Of a stretch of 9,343 nt of DNA, positions 1 through 6,727 are shown piece by piece. The translations under genes and the position numbers were made by a program. This DNA is from Robiginitomaculum sp. Lineage in GTDB: Bacteria > Pseudomonadota > Alphaproteobacteria > Caulobacterales > Maricaulaceae. The stretch spans positions 1 through 9,343 of the forward strand of contig JAESQI010000215.1 of the NCBI GenBank assembly GCA_016765255.1. The letters run 5' to 3'. The notes below the pieces were generated by a model. That model was not told where the DNA came from, searched no databases, and worked only from the letters and a program-made list of their open reading frames with translations. The stretch's first letter is position 1. The number at the start of each line of letters is the position of its first letter.

Positions 1-572
1 ATGGCTGAATGGTTTACGAATCCATGGGCGTCACATTCATTTGGTGAAAACATACCGCGCCCAATGGCAGGCAAGCCAAGTTTGTCGGCGGCTTTAAAGC
101 TGGGAGAACCTAAGGGTTCATCCAAATTGATATTGCGGGCTTTGGCAATGTCGGGAATGTCGACTATAAACTTGGGTGCACGGTCTTTCAGACGTCGCGG
201 CCACGAGAATGTTTTGCCAGTTCGCCTCGATATATGGGATAGAGTTTCTACAATAGTTGCCGATAGGATTTGCGGTGTTTTTGTGATGATATGCGCCAAT
301 GTAATATCTGTCTCGCCCAAATGGACAATGGCGGTTTGTACGGCCATGCCGTGACCGGGGCGAATTTCTTTATGATAATTTATGTGCTGGCTTGTCGGGA
401 TCACTGTACTAAAAGCCCGCGCTTTAAACATACCCGGCAGGCCAAGGCGGCTAAAAAAATGCGCCCGCGCCTGAGCAGCCCGGTCAAAATAATAGCGCAT
501 ATTCATATGCCCGAGTTCGTCCGCTTCCCAAGATAGGGCCTCACCCCGATATGTTTCGCAAAACTCTCCCAT
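1..572 (-). CDS. Double-hotdog acyl-CoA thioesterase family protein (partial, C-terminus off the left edge)
   Basis: An open frame of 190 codons starts at the ATG complementary to 570-572 and runs off the window without a stop. Residues 16-28 read EADELGHMNMRYY, the typical 4-hydroxybenzoyl-CoA thioesterase (4HBT) signature. D18 sits where the family has its catalytic acid, and GHMN follows. The next helix (FDRAAQARAHFFSRLGL) fits the central helix of a hotdog fold. A second similar signature, NECDAHGFVNH, begins near residue 177 just before the edge, so the full protein probably carries two hotdog domains in tandem. Such enzymes hydrolyse acyl-CoA or acyl-carrier thioesters in the cytoplasm; the substrate cannot be read from sequence. 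The start lies 2 nt after the zur stop on the same strand, so the two are probably co-transcribed. I see no good Shine-Dalgarno sequence, which suggests translational coupling. Family call is fairly sure; specific function is unknown. Confidence 0.8.
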   Translation of the reverse strand, partial: MGEFCETYRGEALSWEADELGHMNMRYYFDRAAQARAHFFSRLGLPGMFKARAFSTVIPTSQHINYHKEIRPGHGMAVQTAIVHLGETDITLAHIITKTPQILSATIVETLSHISRRTGKTFSWPRRLKDRAPKFIVDIPDIAKARNINLDEPLGSPSFKAADKLGLPAIGRGMFSPNECDAHGFVNHSA

Positions 573-574
573 GT

Positions 575-1036
575 TTAGGAATTACAGTTTTTACAAAGAC
601 CATAATGTTCAATCACAGAGCGGTGAATGCTAAATCCTTCTGGCACACATTCCACATGGTCATTGGCATGTCTTTCTTGTAAAGATTTGCACGTCTCGCA
701 AATGAAAAATTCTGCAACGTGGCCCGCGCTTGAATGATCGCAAGCCACATAAGCATTTAAGGCCTCGATGCGGTGCACAAGCCCAAGTTCTGCTAAGAAA
801 TCCAAGGCCCGATATACAGTTGGCGGCTTTGGCGAGCCAAGCTCTGGTTGTAATTTACCCAACAAATCATAGGCTTTTATCGGCCCTTGCTCATGGGTAA
901 CCAGACTAAACACATGTTCGCGCAGGGGGGTGAAGCGCCGACCCTTCTCTTCACAAATTTTGCGGGCTGCCAATAACATTTGTTCAGGGCTTTGATATTG
1001 GTGGTCATGTTTGCAATTTGGCTCAGGCATAGACAT
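575..1036 (-). CDS. zur: Fur-family zinc uptake regulator Zur
   Basis: A 153-residue Fur-superfamily repressor. Fur-type regulators bind DNA as metal-loaded dimers, and Zur represses zinc acquisition genes when zinc is replete. The winged-helix part spans about residues 20-90 and contains KPPTVYRALDFL, the recognition-helix stretch characteristic of Zur rather than Fur. Zinc ligands are visible. C113 and C116 (FICETC) with C148 and C151 (GLCKNC) form the structural site. H88, C99, H106 and E121 fall where the E. coli Zur regulatory site has H77, C88, H96 and E111. The end VIEHYGLC also matches Zur. The N-terminus has an extra HDH-containing stretch (KHDHQY). An in-frame ATG two codons later (at 1030) is an alternative start; neither has a strong ribosome site. 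No zinc transporter, metallochaperone or zinc-independent ribosomal protein gene is in the window, so the targets lie elsewhere. Zur is preferred over Fur or PerR on the motif evidence. Confidence 0.87.
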   Translation of the reverse strand: MSMPEPNCKHDHQYQSPEQMLLAARKICEEKGRRFTPLREHVFSLVTHEQGPIKAYDLLGKLQPELGSPKPPTVYRALDFLAELGLVHRIEALNAYVACDHSSAGHVAEFFICETCKSLQERHANDHVECVPEGFSIHRSVIEHYGLCKNCNS

Positions 1037-1252
1037 AAAGAAATTCTCGCAGTTTTTTAATCTATATCATGAAAAATCTGTTTCGCACCTGTATTTTTTT
1101 GCAAAACGCGCCAGTTTTCAGTCCAAAGTCTCATTTTAGTGGCATTGGGGTAATTTCCCATTGAAGTGGGCTCTACATTACGGTATGGACGCGTGATTTA
1201 TATTTTAGCCGCTTTTACATATAAGCAATTACAGACTTAAAAGAGATTTATT
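1037..1252. promoter_or_regulatory. Divergent zur / sapC intergenic control region
   Basis: This 216-bp gap must hold the promoters for both flanking genes. For the rightward gene, TTGAAG (1161-1166) and TATGGA (1184-1189) are separated by 17 bp; a second possible -10, TATAAG, lies at 1220-1225, 28 nt before the start codon. The ribosome site AAGAGA (1241-1246) is 6 nt from the ATG. For zur, TATAGA-like sequence lies on the minus strand around 1062-1068, without a recognisable -35. An imperfect dyad, TGGG-N7-CCCA, covers 1146-1160, just upstream of the rightward -35, and could bind a regulator. I do not see a clear AT-rich Zur-box palindrome of the GTTATNNNATAAC kind, so autoregulation is not demonstrated. 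Promoter calls are by eye and weak. Confidence 0.35.
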
Positions 1253-2038
1253 ATGGCAAAAACACCAGAGAATACGGCAAATGTCACAGGCAATGTGATG
1301 ATGTATGAAAATCCACAGCCTTTGACAAAAGACAAACACGCAAAATTCGGTGTCAAATCAGTGGAAAAACCTTTTACCTTTATGGAAAAGTCCCACTTTA
1401 TGCCGCTAACGGCAGTGGAATTTGGGGCCGCTTGCTCTAGTTTCCCAATTATCTTTGCGGGTGACGATAAAACACCTCTCGCAGTTATGGGTATTCGCGG
1501 CGAAGAAAACTTGTTTGTTAAAGACGGCATTTTTGATAATTCATATTATATGCCTTCATTTGCAAGGCGTTATCCATTTGTACTGGCTGGCGACACAGCA
1601 AATGATCGTTTTGTTGTTTGTGTTGATGAGAGCGCCGAATGCGTTACCAATAAAAAACCTGACCAAGCTTTCTTTGAGGGTGACGAGCCGTCGAAATTCA
1701 CCAATGAAGCGTTTGAATTTTTAAAAGCATTTGAACAAGATCGCCGCACTACCGAAGCAATGATCACGCGCTTTAAAGAGCTGGATTTGTTTGAGCAAAA
1801 AGAAATGAATTTCCAAGGCAATAACGCAGATGGTTCATTATCAGAGAAACAAAAAATTGCAGATTATTTTGCGGTTACGGATGAAAAATTACGTGGGCTT
1901 GACGAAAAAACCCTCAAAGAGTTTATGGATAATGGCTATTTGTCTGTTGCATACGCCCATATGGTGTCTCTTGGAAATTGGCAGCGTTTGGTTAATATGA
2001 CACTGTTGCGCTCACAAAATGAGACAAAAAAAGCATAA
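1253..2038 (+). CDS. SapC family protein
   Basis: A 261-residue protein of the SapC family (Pfam SapC, named after a Campylobacter S-layer-associated gene and common in alpha- and gammaproteobacteria). Visible family features are YENPQPLTKDKHAKFGV (18-34), HFMPLTAVEFGAACSSFPIIF (48-68; the PL..EF..A...PI.F core), GEENLFV (83-89), the SYYMPSFARRYPF block (97-109) and CVDESAEC (123-130). The C-terminal half (about 150-260) is helical and charged. There is no signal peptide or membrane span, so it is probably cytoplasmic. The biochemical role of the family is not established, and the S-layer link is historical. The start has AAGAGA 6 nt upstream. A strong hairpin lies 14 nt after the stop, so it is probably transcribed alone or with reduced read-through into the next genes. 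Family assignment is confident; function is unknown. Confidence 0.85.
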   Translation: MAKTPENTANVTGNVMMYENPQPLTKDKHAKFGVKSVEKPFTFMEKSHFMPLTAVEFGAACSSFPIIFAGDDKTPLAVMGIRGEENLFVKDGIFDNSYYMPSFARRYPFVLAGDTANDRFVVCVDESAECVTNKKPDQAFFEGDEPSKFTNEAFEFLKAFEQDRRTTEAMITRFKELDLFEQKEMNFQGNNADGSLSEKQKIADYFAVTDEKLRGLDEKTLKEFMDNGYLSVAYAHMVSLGNWQRLVNMTLLRSQNETKKA

Positions 2039-2051
2039 TTGATTTATCAGC

Positions 2052-2102
2052 CTAGCTTTGCGCGGCAAAACAAGTGCCCCGCAAAGCAGCTAGATTATTT
2101 TC
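2052..2102 (+). terminator. Hairpin with T-rich tail after sapC
   Basis: GCTTTGCG (2055-2062) pairs with CGCAAAGC (2080-2087). After one C-C mismatch, GGC (2064-2066) pairs with GCC (2076-2078), enclosing the 9-nt loop AAAACAAGT. CTA (2052-2054) can pair with TAG (2091-2093) around a 3-nt bulge. ATTATTTTCTT follows at 2094-2104. This looks like a rho-independent terminator or attenuator for the sapC transcript. The T-run is not directly attached to the main stem, so efficiency is uncertain. Only about 20-30 nt separate the tail from the next start codon at 2125, so either read-through or a promoter within the hairpin region must supply the downstream genes. Confidence 0.6.
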
Positions 2103-2124
2103 TTGGCATCGCTATAAAGAAGCT

Positions 2125-3111
2125 ATGAAAAATATATTCAAAGCTTGCTTAAGCGTGATGATGGTTTGGTGTTTTGCATTTATAGCAAATGCATCAGAGT
2201 CTGTACCCATAAAATCTGGCAAGGCCATTTCCCAATTGGTCACTAGCCATGACCGCGCCCTGCCGGGCAGCGATATTCATATTGCCTTGTCACAACGGCT
2301 AGAGCCACACTGGCATACCTATTGGCGCAATGCGGGCGGCCCCGGAAAACCCGTGCAGATAAATCGGACATTACCCAGTGGAGCCAGCGTTGGTGATATT
2401 CTTTGGCCTTTGCCAACTATAATCCATACGGTGTCCATTGTTAATTATGTTTTTGAAGACAAGCTGCTTCTACCTATGGTTTTGCATGTCCCAGACGACG
2501 CAAAACTTGGCGAGACTTTAGAGATAAATGCGACCGCCCTTTATCTGGTATGTTATCAGGTTTGCTTGCCTGAAAGCGCGGAGCTATCTCTCACACTTGA
2601 GATCGGCGCGCCCCTACTTGATGGACGGTGGGGCGCCAATATCAGGCGGACTTTGGCTGGTATTCCTCAACAAAACACTCATATTCGGGCCGCCATTCAT
2701 AAAGACGGCGACGGATTTGTCCTCGGTATTCAGGCTGAAAATTTGAATGTAGAGTCTGTGAGAAATCCGTATTTTTTTCCGTATATCCAAGACATGATAG
2801 ATGCTGACGCCCCCCAAACCACAAGCCAGTTCGAGCATGGTTTTAGCCTTGGCCTCAATCCCGGTTGGAAATTGGAACGAGGTTGGAGCGGCGATATGGT
2901 CGGGGTCATCTCGTATGAAGTACAAACGGATACAGGTTGGAAACGACAAGGGAGTATTGTGACAGCAAAAACTGGCGCTGTTCTTGATCTTGGCAAGGCA
3001 GTGAAAGCCAAAAAATACGCCCAATTTTCTTGGTCTTGGATGAGCCTACTGGCTATATTTCTAGCCTGCTTGGCGATTGGCGGCTTTGTGGCAAAAAGGC
3101 GAAAAAAATAA
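2125..3111 (+). CDS. Secreted DsbD-alpha-like (ScsB N-terminal type) domain protein with C-terminal membrane anchor
   Basis: A 328-residue protein related to the periplasmic N-terminal domain of DsbD/ScsB thiol-disulfide reductases. Residues 1-24 (MKNIFKACLSVMMVWCFAFI...ANAS) form a signal peptide. Family features are PHWHTYWRNAGGPGKP (61-76), ILWPLP (92-97), NYVFEDKLLLPM (107-118) and the redox motif LVCYQVCLPESA (141-152), with C143 and C147 as the likely active pair. One hydrophobic span (about 304-323) precedes the cytoplasmic tail KRRKK. Full DsbD/ScsB proteins continue into an 8-helix electron-transport domain and a thioredoxin domain; both are absent, and the next gene begins at once. 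The protein probably exposes a thiol-active or target-binding domain to the periplasm. An in-frame GTG at 2074 would add 17 residues, but it lies partly in a hairpin loop and precedes the signal peptide, so 2125 is preferred; AAAGAAG sits close upstream. Family call is good; role is inferred. Confidence 0.8.
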   Translation: MKNIFKACLSVMMVWCFAFIANASESVPIKSGKAISQLVTSHDRALPGSDIHIALSQRLEPHWHTYWRNAGGPGKPVQINRTLPSGASVGDILWPLPTIIHTVSIVNYVFEDKLLLPMVLHVPDDAKLGETLEINATALYLVCYQVCLPESAELSLTLEIGAPLLDGRWGANIRRTLAGIPQQNTHIRAAIHKDGDGFVLGIQAENLNVESVRNPYFFPYIQDMIDADAPQTTSQFEHGFSLGLNPGWKLERGWSGDMVGVISYEVQTDTGWKRQGSIVTAKTGAVLDLGKAVKAKKYAQFSWSWMSLLAIFLACLAIGGFVAKRRKK

Positions 3112-4686
3112 ATGTCGGCAAAATCAGATATCTGGAGCCGCTTGCAAAACCTGTCGCAAAACGTACCAAGTTTAAACCAATTATTTGCGCAAGATAAAGA
3201 CCGTGCTGAGCGTATGGTTTACGAAGTTGGTGGGCTATATGTTGATTTTTCAAAACAACGTCTAACGCCAGAAATCAACACTGCTTTACTCGCATTGCTA
3301 GAGGCGAGTGATTTTGAAGAATTGCGGCACAAATTTTTAAGCGGCGAAGCCATCAATACCACAGAGAATAGAGCCGTCTTACACCCTACATTACGGGGCA
3401 GTGGCGGTACGGCGTATGTGCAAAAACAAGTGGCAGATATGCGGGCCCACACACGTGAATTTTGTGACCACATACGAGCGCAAGGCAAGTATAAAACTAT
3501 AATCCATATTGGCATTGGTGGCTCTGATTTGGGGCCGCGCCTGTGCGCGGATGCTCTGGTGGCCTATACCCAGCCCGCTATCGAGATCAGGTTCGTTGAA
3601 AATATAGACGCAGCGTCGATCAAGGACGCATTGGCAGGGCTAGACCCCAAAACAACATTGGTGATCAGCGTGTCTAAATCTTTTACCACGCAAGAAACCA
3701 AAATGAACACAATGGCGGCCAAAGATTGGCTCGGGCAATATGCGTCCATCAATATGATTGCCGTGACCGCCAACCGCACGGGGGCGGAAGAGTTTGGGAT
3801 TGACCCATTGAGAATCTTTGATTTTTGGGATTGGGTAAGCGGGCGGTATTCCCTGTGGTCATCCGTTAGTCTCTGTCTGCAAATTGCTTACGGCCCTGAT
3901 ATATTTGACGCGCTTTTGGCGGGCGCGCACGAAATGGATGAACACTTCAAATCTGCCTCCGTTGAAAATAATCTGCCTGTTATGCTCGCCGTGACCAGTA
4001 TTTGGAACACTAATTTTTTAGGGTATGGCTCGCAAGCCATCATTCCCTATGCACGGCGTCTGCGCAAATTCCCGTCCTTTTTGCAACAACTCGAAATGGA
4101 ATCCAACGGCAAGAGCGTGACGAGAGAGGGGAGGGCGGCTGGTATAACGTGCCCGATACTTTGGGGCGGTGAAGGCACGAATAGTCAACATGCTTTTTTC
4201 CAACACTTACACCAAGGACATCAAGGTGCGCCCGTAGATTTCATTGCCGTTCTCGAAGATGCAGAAAATCGGCCCACCCACCACGCCGCTCTATTGGCCA
4301 ATTGTTTTGCCCAAAGCGAAGCTTTAATGGTCGGTAAATCTGAAGAAATTGTACGCGCCGAGCTTGACAAAGCAGGTATGGGTTCTGACGATATAGCTGC
4401 GCTGGTTCCCCACAAAACATTTGCGGGCAACCGTCCCTCCACGACGATACTCTTGGACAAACTCGACGCTCGCGCTCTCGGAAATCTCATTGCTCTTTAC
4501 GAACACAAAGTGTTTGTGCAAAGTGTGATTTGGGACATCAACGCCTTTGACCAATGGGGGGTTGAACTTGGAAAAGTTTTAGCGGGGAAAATATTAAGTG
4601 AGTTGGAAAGCGGTGGCGATATTTTAACCCATGATAGTTCAACTCAAAAACTGATAAGCCTTGCTCGTAAATCCATAAAGCTCTAA
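3112..4686 (+). CDS. pgi: Glucose-6-phosphate isomerase
   Basis: A 524-residue cytoplasmic enzyme that interconverts glucose 6-phosphate and fructose 6-phosphate in glycolysis and gluconeogenesis. It is slightly shorter than E. coli Pgi (549). Clear family blocks are HIGIGGSDLGPRL (132-144), the phosphate-binding VSKSFTTQET (187-196), SGRYSLWSSVSL (243-254), QLEMESNGK (326-334) with the likely catalytic base E330, GEGTNSQHAFFQHLHQG (353-369) with H360, GNRPSTTILL (439-448) and QWGVELGK (481-488) with K488. The sequence SGR at 243-245 replaces the usual GGR of the family signature. The start codon follows the preceding stop directly (TAAATG) with no spacer, and hisS starts 10 nt after the end, so the three genes are probably one transcript. 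The upstream Shine-Dalgarno sequence is weak (AAGGCG about 11 nt before), consistent with coupling. Very confident. Confidence 0.97.
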   Translation: MSAKSDIWSRLQNLSQNVPSLNQLFAQDKDRAERMVYEVGGLYVDFSKQRLTPEINTALLALLEASDFEELRHKFLSGEAINTTENRAVLHPTLRGSGGTAYVQKQVADMRAHTREFCDHIRAQGKYKTIIHIGIGGSDLGPRLCADALVAYTQPAIEIRFVENIDAASIKDALAGLDPKTTLVISVSKSFTTQETKMNTMAAKDWLGQYASINMIAVTANRTGAEEFGIDPLRIFDFWDWVSGRYSLWSSVSLCLQIAYGPDIFDALLAGAHEMDEHFKSASVENNLPVMLAVTSIWNTNFLGYGSQAIIPYARRLRKFPSFLQQLEMESNGKSVTREGRAAGITCPILWGGEGTNSQHAFFQHLHQGHQGAPVDFIAVLEDAENRPTHHAALLANCFAQSEALMVGKSEEIVRAELDKAGMGSDDIAALVPHKTFAGNRPSTTILLDKLDARALGNLIALYEHKVFVQSVIWDINAFDQWGVELGKVLAGKILSELESGGDILTHDSSTQKLISLARKSIKL

Positions 4687-4696
4687 AGACTCACCT

Positions 4697-6184
4697 ATGT
4701 CCAAAAAGAATAAAAAAAATAAACCACAGCGCACCAAAGCGCGTCGCCCTCGTGGGTTTGAGGATAAGTCCGCCGATATTTTGCGGGCTGAAACCGCCTT
4801 GGTTGCGGCAGCATTTTCCGTCTATGACCGTTACGGGTTTGAGCCGCTACAAACCCCTGCCTTTGAATATGCTGATGTGCTGGGTAAATTCCTTCCAGAC
4901 GATGACCGTCCTAATGTTGGCGTCTTCGCCCTTCAAGATGATGATGAGCAGTGGATGGCGCTGCGCTATGATCATACAGCGCCGCTTGCCCGTTACGTTG
5001 CGGAAAATTATGAGGCCTTACCTAAGCCCTACCGCCGTTACCAGGCGGGGAGTGTATGGCGCAATGAAAAACCGGGGCCGGGCCGTTTTCGCGAATTTAT
5101 CCAGTGTGACGCTGATAGTGTCGGCGCACCAGGCGCGGCAGCGGACGCAGAAATGATCATGTTGGCGGCGGACGTTATGGAAGCGGCGGGCGTTAAAACG
5201 GGGCAATACGTCATTCGGATCAACAACCGCAAATTACTGGACGGGATATTGGAATCCAGCGGTGTCCCGAATACGGAAGCGGGGGCCGCACAAAGATTAC
5301 AAGTCTTGCGCGCTATCGACAAGCTTGACCGCTTAGGCGAAGGCGGTGTGGCTGATTTGCTCGGCGCGGGGCGCAAGGACGATAGTGGCGATTTCACGGG
5401 CGGGGCCAATTTGGACGTAGGCGGCATAAAGGCTGTGCTAGGCTTTACCACCGCCAGCCACAATGACCGCGCTAAAACTTTAACCACGCTCGAAAACCTA
5501 ATGGGCAATTCGGAGCGTGGGCAAGCGGGTGTGATTGAGCTTAAACTGATTGACGGGATTTTAGAGGCGTGTGGATATAGCGGCGAGAAAGCTTTGTTTG
5601 ACACTTCGATTGTGCGCGGTCTTGGCTATTATACTGGCCCCGTATTTGAGGCTGAACTTTTGGCGGACATTAAAGGTAAAAAAGGCCGTCCCGTGCGCAT
5701 TGGCTCAGTTGGCGGCGGCGGACGTTATGACGACCTTGTGTCTCGTTTTCGCGGCCAAGCCGTACCTGCAACAGGCTATTCATTTGGGGTATCGCGGTTT
5801 GCCAATGCCCTGTCGCGCATGGGGTTGATTGAGCAAAAAGAAAAACCACCCGTCATTATTTGCGTGTTTGATAAATCCCTCATGCCTGAATATTTTAAAA
5901 TGTGCGCAGAATTGCGAGAAGCAGGTATACGCGCCGAAGTCTTTATCGGCGCGGGAAATATGGCCAAACAGCTTAAATACGCAGATATACGGGGCGCGAA
6001 ATTAGCTGTGCTCATGGGCAGTGACGAAATGCAGCGCGGTGAAGTCACCATTAAAGATCTGGAACTGGGTAGCGAAATGGCCAAGGCGATTGAAGACAAT
6101 AAAGAATGGCGCGAAAGCCGACCCGCTCAATCCACTACAAAGCGAGATCAATTTGTGCAAACCATCCAAAACATGTTGCGCTAA
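4697..6184 (+). CDS. hisS: Histidine--tRNA ligase, alphaproteobacterial type
   Basis: A 495-residue class II aminoacyl-tRNA synthetase that charges tRNA-His. Motif 1 is near 32-55. Motif 2 runs from RRYQAGSVWRNEKPGPGRF to QCDADSVG (113-143), with the catalytic-type arginine R122. The histidine-specific loop is RGLGYYTGPVFEAE (307-320), with R307. Motif 3 is around PATGYSFGVSRFANAL (357-372). The anticodon-binding domain spans about 384-495 (PPVIICVFD, then GAKLAVLMGSDE). Motif 2 has PGPGRFREF where most bacteria have PQKGRYRQF; the latter residues contact the G-1 base of tRNA-His. This is the form known from alphaproteobacteria whose tRNA-His lacks G-1. The first 18 residues are a lysine/arginine-rich leader (KKNKKNKPQRTKARR) that may help tRNA binding. 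The gene follows pgi by 10 nt and is ended by the hairpin at 6214-6238. Very confident. Confidence 0.97.
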   Translation: MSKKNKKNKPQRTKARRPRGFEDKSADILRAETALVAAAFSVYDRYGFEPLQTPAFEYADVLGKFLPDDDRPNVGVFALQDDDEQWMALRYDHTAPLARYVAENYEALPKPYRRYQAGSVWRNEKPGPGRFREFIQCDADSVGAPGAAADAEMIMLAADVMEAAGVKTGQYVIRINNRKLLDGILESSGVPNTEAGAAQRLQVLRAIDKLDRLGEGGVADLLGAGRKDDSGDFTGGANLDVGGIKAVLGFTTASHNDRAKTLTTLENLMGNSERGQAGVIELKLIDGILEACGYSGEKALFDTSIVRGLGYYTGPVFEAELLADIKGKKGRPVRIGSVGGGGRYDDLVSRFRGQAVPATGYSFGVSRFANALSRMGLIEQKEKPPVIICVFDKSLMPEYFKMCAELREAGIRAEVFIGAGNMAKQLKYADIRGAKLAVLMGSDEMQRGEVTIKDLELGSEMAKAIEDNKEWRESRPAQSTTKRDQFVQTIQNMLR

Positions 6185-6205
6185 AAACCTTTCCAATACT
6201 CATGC

Positions 6206-6246
6206 AAAAAAAAGCCCGCTCAACTTTCGTTGGCGGGCAGTTTGAT
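6206..6246. terminator. Bidirectional rho-independent terminator between hisS and the convergent membrane protein gene
   Basis: GCCCGC (6214-6219) pairs with GCGGGC (6233-6238), and CAAC (6221-6224) pairs with GTTG (6229-6232), with one bulged T and a TTTC loop. Eight A residues (6206-6213) lie immediately left of the stem and become a perfect T-run for the leftward transcript. On the right, the plus-strand tail AGTTTGATT is weaker. It therefore serves the leftward 109-residue gene best, and probably hisS as well. Confidence 0.85.
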
Positions 6247-6265
6247 TGTTAAAGCTAGTATCTGA

Positions 6266-6595
6266 TTACTCAGCTGTGCCTTTGTTTAAGAACAAACGCT
6301 CAGCAGTTGTACGGCAAATCGCTGTGAGTGCGGCTGCGCTCAGTACGCCGGAATAATTTCCGAAAATACCTGACAAATAGCTACCAACTGCTGGAATTGA
6401 ACCCCAAGCAGCTGCGCCGCCAAGTGCTAAAAATACAGCGGCAATGATGAGACCTGAACGGTGCTCATGGTCGACGAACCAACCGCAGATAAGGCCAAGA
6501 ATGGCCAAAATCAAGCCTGCATATGGTGTTGCGACAAATGAAAGTACAATAGCTGCGAGCAGACTAATGCTCCAAATAATACGTGCTAGTGACAT
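6266..6595 (-). CDS. Small three-helix membrane protein of unknown function
   Basis: A 109-residue hydrophobic protein I do not recognise. The ATG is preceded by a good ribosome site, AAAGGGGA (6601-6608 on the minus strand) with 5 nt spacing, and a minus-strand TATAAT lies at 6629-6634, so it is very likely expressed. Residues 5-41 form one long or two closely packed spans (IIWSISLLAAIVLSF, then AGLILAILGLICGWF). A short acidic/basic turn, DHEHRSG (42-48), follows, then a span at 48-66 and a glycine/serine-rich amphipathic stretch (67-90), ending in RTTAERLFLNKGTAE. Glycine and alanine in the spans suggest tight helix packing. It is an independent unit, with its own promoter-like sequence and terminators on both sides. 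There are no catalytic motifs or signal peptide, and I will not guess a function. Coding status is confident. Confidence 0.75.
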   Translation of the reverse strand: MSLARIIWSISLLAAIVLSFVATPYAGLILAILGLICGWFVDHEHRSGLIIAAVFLALGGAAAWGSIPAVGSYLSGIFGNYSGVLSAAALTAICRTTAERLFLNKGTAE

Positions 6596-6628
6596 AGTTT
6601 TCCCCTTTAAGTTTGTTTTATTGTTTCG

Positions 6629-6634
6629 ATTATA
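6629..6634 (-). promoter_or_regulatory. Perfect -10 box upstream of the small membrane protein gene
   Basis: TATAAT reads on the minus strand at 6629-6634, 34 nt upstream of the start codon, which would give a leader of roughly 27 nt. No good -35 is seen at 16-18 bp (the sequence there is about GGAAAC), so this may be a weak or activator-dependent promoter. Since a terminator for the upstream gene lies at 6733-6760, a promoter in 6600-6730 is expected. Confidence 0.4.
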
Positions 6635-6727
6635 GTTTGGTTAATAGTCAGTTTCCCCGTTGCAAAGTCTACGCTCTGCTCACGAACGTATGTTTCTTAA
6701 CATTTATTAAGGTTTGGTGCAAACACT

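Noticed and set aside
1..354. Plus-strand frame of 117 codons open at the left edge
   Set aside because: It is antisense to the thioesterase frame, which carries clear family motifs; the plus-strand translation matches nothing and has no ribosome site.
2103..2120. Sigma-54 type promoter at TTGGCATCGCTATAAAG
   Set aside because: The TGGC part is present, but the required TTGC element at the correct spacing is not.
2614..3024. 136-codon minus-strand frame opposite the DsbD-like gene
   Set aside because: It overlaps a well-supported gene, has no plausible start signals and shows no family resemblance.
3060..3115. The DsbD-like gene as a frameshifted or truncated pseudogene
   Set aside because: There is no remnant of the transport or thioredoxin domain downstream, and the coding end is a clean membrane anchor with a basic tail directly followed by pgi.
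5038..5604. 188-codon minus-strand frame inside hisS
   Set aside because: It is a shadow of hisS, rich in serine and proline with no recognisable domain; hisS is unambiguous here.
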